Source: CAZDHT01 sp964505325 (GTDB lineage Bacteria; Planctomycetota; PUPC01). From it: a stretch of 8,808 nt of DNA. Under the pieces are notes generated by a model that saw only the letters and a list, made by a program, of their open reading frames with translations, was not told the origin of the DNA and made no database searches. The stretch covers positions 1 to 8,808 of the forward strand of contig CAZDHT010000234.1 of assembly GCA_964505325.1 (NCBI GenBank), written 5' to 3'. Within the stretch, counting starts at the first letter, position 1. Each line of letters begins with the position of its first letter. Position numbers and translations under genes: made by a program. Positions 5,939 through 8,808 of the stretch are shown here, piece after piece.

Positions 5939-6000
5939 CCGTCCCCAGTCAATCACCTTGTGGCCATTCTTCGACCGCCTGAGCACGCTTGAGGGAACCA

Positions 6001-8574
6001 ATGGCTGAGAAGGAGTACGACTTCAAGGCAGTGGAGGCCAAATGGCAGCAGTACTGGGAAGACCACGAGACGTTCATCGCCCGCGATGACGACCCCCGCC
6101 CCGGCTTCTACTGCCTGACCATGTTCCCGTATCCGTCGGGCATTCTCCACGCGGGCCACCTGTTCGGCTACACGATCTCGGACGTAATCGTGCGGCAGAA
6201 GAGGATGCGCGGCTGCAACGTGATGTGCCCGATGGGGTGGGACTCGTTCGGCCTGCCCGCCGAGAACGCGGCCCTCAAGGCTGGGGTGCCGCCGCGCGAG
6301 AACGTGGCCCGGAACGTGAAGGAGATGCGGCGGCAGATGCGCCGCGCCGGCTGGGCGTTTGACTGGTCCCGCGAGGTCGCCACCAGCCATCGCGGCTATT
6401 ACAGATGGACGCAGTGGCTGTTCCTAAGGTTCTACAAGAAGGGGCTTGCGTTCAAGAAGATGGCGCCGGTCAACTGGTGCCCGAGCTGCCAGACGGTGCT
6501 CGCCAACGAGCAGGTGCACGCCGGCACCTGCGAGCGGTGCGGCACCGAGGTCGAACAGCGCGACCTCGACCAGTGGTTCTTCAAGATGTCCGCCTATGCG
6601 CAGCGGCTGCTCGACGGCCATAAGAAGCTGGCCGGCTGGCCGGAGCGCGTCATCCGCATGCAGGAGGAGTGGATCGGCCGCTCCGAGGGCGCGATGATCA
6701 CGTTCACCGTGGCTGAGACCGGCGACGAACTGCCGATCTTCACCACCCGGCCGGACACGCTGTGGGGCGTGACGTTCATGTCTCTCGCGCCCGAGCACCC
6801 GCTGATCGGGAGACTGGTCAAGGGTACCGACCGCGAAGCGGTGGTAATGGCGGCGGTCCGCGAGATGCGCAAGGTCGGCACCTCCGAGCGCGAGATCGTC
6901 GACATGGAGAAGGTCGGGGTCTGGACCGGCTGCCACATCATCAACCCGGTGAACGGCGCCAAGGTCCCGCTGTGGGTGGCGAACTTCGCGGTAATGACCT
7001 ACGGGACCGGCGCGGTGATGGCCGTGCCCGCGCACGACCAGCGCGACTTCGAGTTCGCCCGCAAGTACGATCTGCCCGTCGAAGTGGTCATCAACCCGCC
7101 GGATCGCGAGCTCGAGCCTGACCAGATGACCGAGGCGTACGTCGACGCCGGGGTGATGGTCAACTCCGGCCCGTTCGACGGCCGGCCGAACTTCGATGCG
7201 ATCCCCGACATTTGCCAGTACCTCGACGACCAAGACATCGGCGAGGCGACCGTGAACTACCGCCTGCGCGACTGGCTCATCTCGCGGCAGCGGTATTGGG
7301 GCTGCCCGATCCCGGTCGTCTACTGCGACGCGTGCGGCGAAGTCGCCGTGCCCGAGGGCCAACTGCCCGTGCTGCTGCCGGACGAGCTGGACGACTACGC
7401 GCCGCACGGCCAGAGCCCGCTCGCCGCGTCCGACGCGTTCGTCAACACGACCTGTCCGAAGTGCGGTGGGCCCGCGAAGCGCGAGACGGACACCCTCGAC
7501 ACGTTCATCGACTCGTCGTGGTACTTTCTCCGCTACCTCTCGCCGCGCGACGACGAGCGGCCGTTCGCGCCCGACGCGGTCAAGGCGTGGATGCCCGTCG
7601 ACCTGTACACCGGCGGGATCGAGCACGCGACCATGCACCTGATCTACTTCCGCTTCTTCACGATGGTGCTGCACGACCTGGACCTGCTCAACTTCGACGA
7701 ACCCGCCCCGAACCTGTTCTGCTGGGGCATGCTGTGCAAGACCGCATACTACTGCCCGAAGGACAAGTGGCTGCATGAGGACGACGTCGACACCGACGCG
7801 CTCACGTGCAGGAAGTGCGGCGGGCCGGTCAACGCCGAGATGACCAAGGTCAGCAAGACGAAGCTGAACACCATCGATCCGGACGAACTCCTGAACGAGC
7901 ACGGCGCCGACGCGGTCCGGCTGGTAATCGTGTCCGACACCCCGCCCGACCGCGACCAGCCCTGGAGCCACGAGGGTCTCGAAGGGGCGCGGCGCTTCCT
8001 GCGCCGGCTCTGGAACATGGTGCACGACGATCTGGACGCGCTCCAGGCCGCTGAGCCCTTCGCCGGCGACCCGACGCCTCTGAGCGGCGGCGACGCGGCG
8101 CTCTGCCGCACCGTCCACCAGACGATCAAGAGCGCCACCGAAGACTACGAGGTCACGCGGCACTTCAACACGGCCCTCGCCCGCGTCTTCGAGTTGGTCA
8201 ACGCAATCCGGGCGTCCAAGAGCGCGCGGCCCGCCGTGCTGCGGCTGGCGTACGAAACGGTCGTCAAGCTGCTCGCCCCCGTCACGCCGCACATCTGCGC
8301 CGAGCTGTGGGAGACCCTCGGCGGCGAGCTGCCGCTCGTCGAGGCCGCGTGGCCCGAGCACGATGAGGCCGCGTTGAAGACGGACAATATCGAAGTGGCC
8401 GTGCAGGTCAACGGCAAGCTGCGTGCGAGGGTCACGGTCCCCGCCGATGCCGGCGAGGACGCCGTTCGCGAGCTGGCCCTCGCGGACGAGAACGTCAAGA
8501 AGCACATCGAGGGCAAGGAGGTGGTCAAGGTCATCGTGGTCCCAGGGCGATTGGTGAATGTTGTCGTGAAGTAG
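6001..8574 (+). CDS. leuS: Leucyl-tRNA synthetase
   Basis: This class I synthetase charges tRNA-Leu with leucine using ATP in the cytoplasm. At 857 aa it is full length for bacterial LeuRS. The catalytic domain shows FPYPSGILHAGH (42-53, the HIGH-type motif as HAGH) and GWDSFGLPAENAA (79-91). A zinc finger has CPSC (160-163) and CERC (177-180). The CP1 editing domain has TTRPDTLWG (248-256) and GTGAVMAVPAHD (335-346), including the conserved threonines and Asp346 used against mischarged products. RDWLISRQRYWGCPIP (423-438) follows, then a second cysteine set, CDAC (442-445) and CPKC (485-488), as in the Thermus-type enzyme. The leucine-specific insert lies at about 574-614, then the KMSKS-type loop reads KVSKT (616-620). 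The anticodon-binding and C-terminal domains end with VNGKLRARVTVP (803-814). ATG at 6001 is chosen over an in-frame TTG at 5989 because AGGGA sits just ahead of it. It appears functional. Confidence 0.97.
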   Translation: MAEKEYDFKAVEAKWQQYWEDHETFIARDDDPRPGFYCLTMFPYPSGILHAGHLFGYTISDVIVRQKRMRGCNVMCPMGWDSFGLPAENAALKAGVPPRENVARNVKEMRRQMRRAGWAFDWSREVATSHRGYYRWTQWLFLRFYKKGLAFKKMAPVNWCPSCQTVLANEQVHAGTCERCGTEVEQRDLDQWFFKMSAYAQRLLDGHKKLAGWPERVIRMQEEWIGRSEGAMITFTVAETGDELPIFTTRPDTLWGVTFMSLAPEHPLIGRLVKGTDREAVVMAAVREMRKVGTSEREIVDMEKVGVWTGCHIINPVNGAKVPLWVANFAVMTYGTGAVMAVPAHDQRDFEFARKYDLPVEVVINPPDRELEPDQMTEAYVDAGVMVNSGPFDGRPNFDAIPDICQYLDDQDIGEATVNYRLRDWLISRQRYWGCPIPVVYCDACGEVAVPEGQLPVLLPDELDDYAPHGQSPLAASDAFVNTTCPKCGGPAKRETDTLDTFIDSSWYFLRYLSPRDDERPFAPDAVKAWMPVDLYTGGIEHATMHLIYFRFFTMVLHDLDLLNFDEPAPNLFCWGMLCKTAYYCPKDKWLHEDDVDTDALTCRKCGGPVNAEMTKVSKTKLNTIDPDELLNEHGADAVRLVIVSDTPPDRDQPWSHEGLEGARRFLRRLWNMVHDDLDALQAAEPFAGDPTPLSGGDAALCRTVHQTIKSATEDYEVTRHFNTALARVFELVNAIRASKSARPAVLRLAYETVVKLLAPVTPHICAELWETLGGELPLVEAAWPEHDEAALKTDNIEVAVQVNGKLRARVTVPADAGEDAVRELALADENVKKHIEGKEVVKVIVVPGRLVNVVVK

Positions 8575-8613
8575 GTCCCGGACTGGTTTCAGCGCAATCG
8601 AAGGAGAACCGTC

Positions 8614-8808
8614 ATGGCAGTGTGTAGCAAATGTAAGAAGAAGATCGGCATGTTCAAGAAGACCATAAGGCTCGGGCCGCACAAGGCGCGGTTCTGTGAA
8701 GCGTGCGCGGACGAATGGCGCCAGGAAGAGAAGAAGCGCAGTCTCACGGCCCTGTTTAAGGATGGCGCCCCGACGGAACTGTTTTCCATCAAGAAAGTGA
8801 TGATGGTC
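8614..8808 (+). CDS. Small basic zinc-ribbon protein, N-terminal part (runs off right edge)
   Basis: From ATG at 8614, 65 codons are open to the window edge, so the protein is incomplete. AAGGAG at 8601-8606 with a 7-nt spacer is a strong ribosome-binding site. The gene starts 39 nt after the leuS stop on the same strand with no visible terminator between, so co-transcription is likely. The sequence has two CxxC knuckles, Cys4-Cys7 and Cys28-Cys31, spaced as in a small zinc ribbon, and a lysine-rich character (CSKCKKKIGMFKKTIRLG). The pattern CxxCxKKxGxF followed by FCxxC resembles the short zinc-binding N-terminal domain called DUF4428, but I cannot confirm that. There is no signal peptide, so a cytosolic location is likely. 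The function is unknown. A role in translation is suggested only by the neighbour. Confidence 0.78.
   Translation, partial: MAVCSKCKKKIGMFKKTIRLGPHKARFCEACADEWRQEEKKRSLTALFKDGAPTELFSIKKVMMV

Noticed and set aside
5945..6000. T-box riboswitch or leucine leader peptide upstream of leuS
   Set aside because: The predicted leader is about 55 nt, too short for a T-box. The short frames in it begin with TTG or GTG, lack ribosome-binding sites, and are not leucine-rich.
5390..6001. 203-codon minus-strand frame in the gene-free interval
   Set aside because: It has no ribosome-binding site, spans the palindrome and the leuS promoter, and has a Cys/Arg/Thr-rich arbitrary composition.
6424..8682. 752-codon open frame antisense to leuS
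   Set aside because: Long antisense frames are expected opposite GC-biased codons. The product shows no family motif, and leuS on the other strand is unambiguous.

Overview
The window is GC-rich DNA from a bacterium with short intergenic gaps inside operons, GTG and ATG starts, and clear Shine-Dalgarno sites. No marker fixes the taxon. The mix of a Thermus-type LeuRS, a TMTC-like membrane glycosyltransferase with TPRs, a small FHA protein, and 'ACAGGAATGCCYGCCCCAC'-type inverted repeats reminds me of uncultured Planctomycetota or Armatimonadota. That is an impression, not a demonstrated assignment.

Layout. Positions 1-1889 hold a leftward operon: a small FHA-domain protein, then lysA (diaminopimelate decarboxylase) 1 nt downstream, then a secreted TPR protein that runs off the left edge. 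Positions 1890-2128 are a divergent promoter region with one candidate promoter in each direction and a dyad-rich segment. Positions 2129-5022 are a rightward two-gene operon: a GT4-type cytoplasmic glycosyltransferase and, 2 nt later, a polytopic TMTC-like protein with four C-terminal TPRs. Positions 5023-6000 are about 980 bp with no credible gene. This stretch holds several unrelated inverted repeats (a REPIN-like double hairpin, an 18-nt palindrome, a 12-nt palindrome, and a 38-nt perfect palindrome) and ends in a very good extended -10 promoter. Positions 6001-8574 are leuS, complete, with an unusual KVSKT in place of KMSKS. From 8614 to the right edge is the start of a small zinc-ribbon protein that has a strong RBS and is probably co-transcribed with leuS.

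How the genes fit together. lysA and leuS are housekeeping genes (lysine synthesis and leucyl-tRNA charging). The GT4 plus TMTC-like pair looks like an envelope glycan or protein-glycosylation module. I see no defence, phage, CRISPR or biosynthetic-cluster system. The least ordinary parts are the repeat-filled intergenic region upstream of leuS and the dyad architecture around the FHA promoter.
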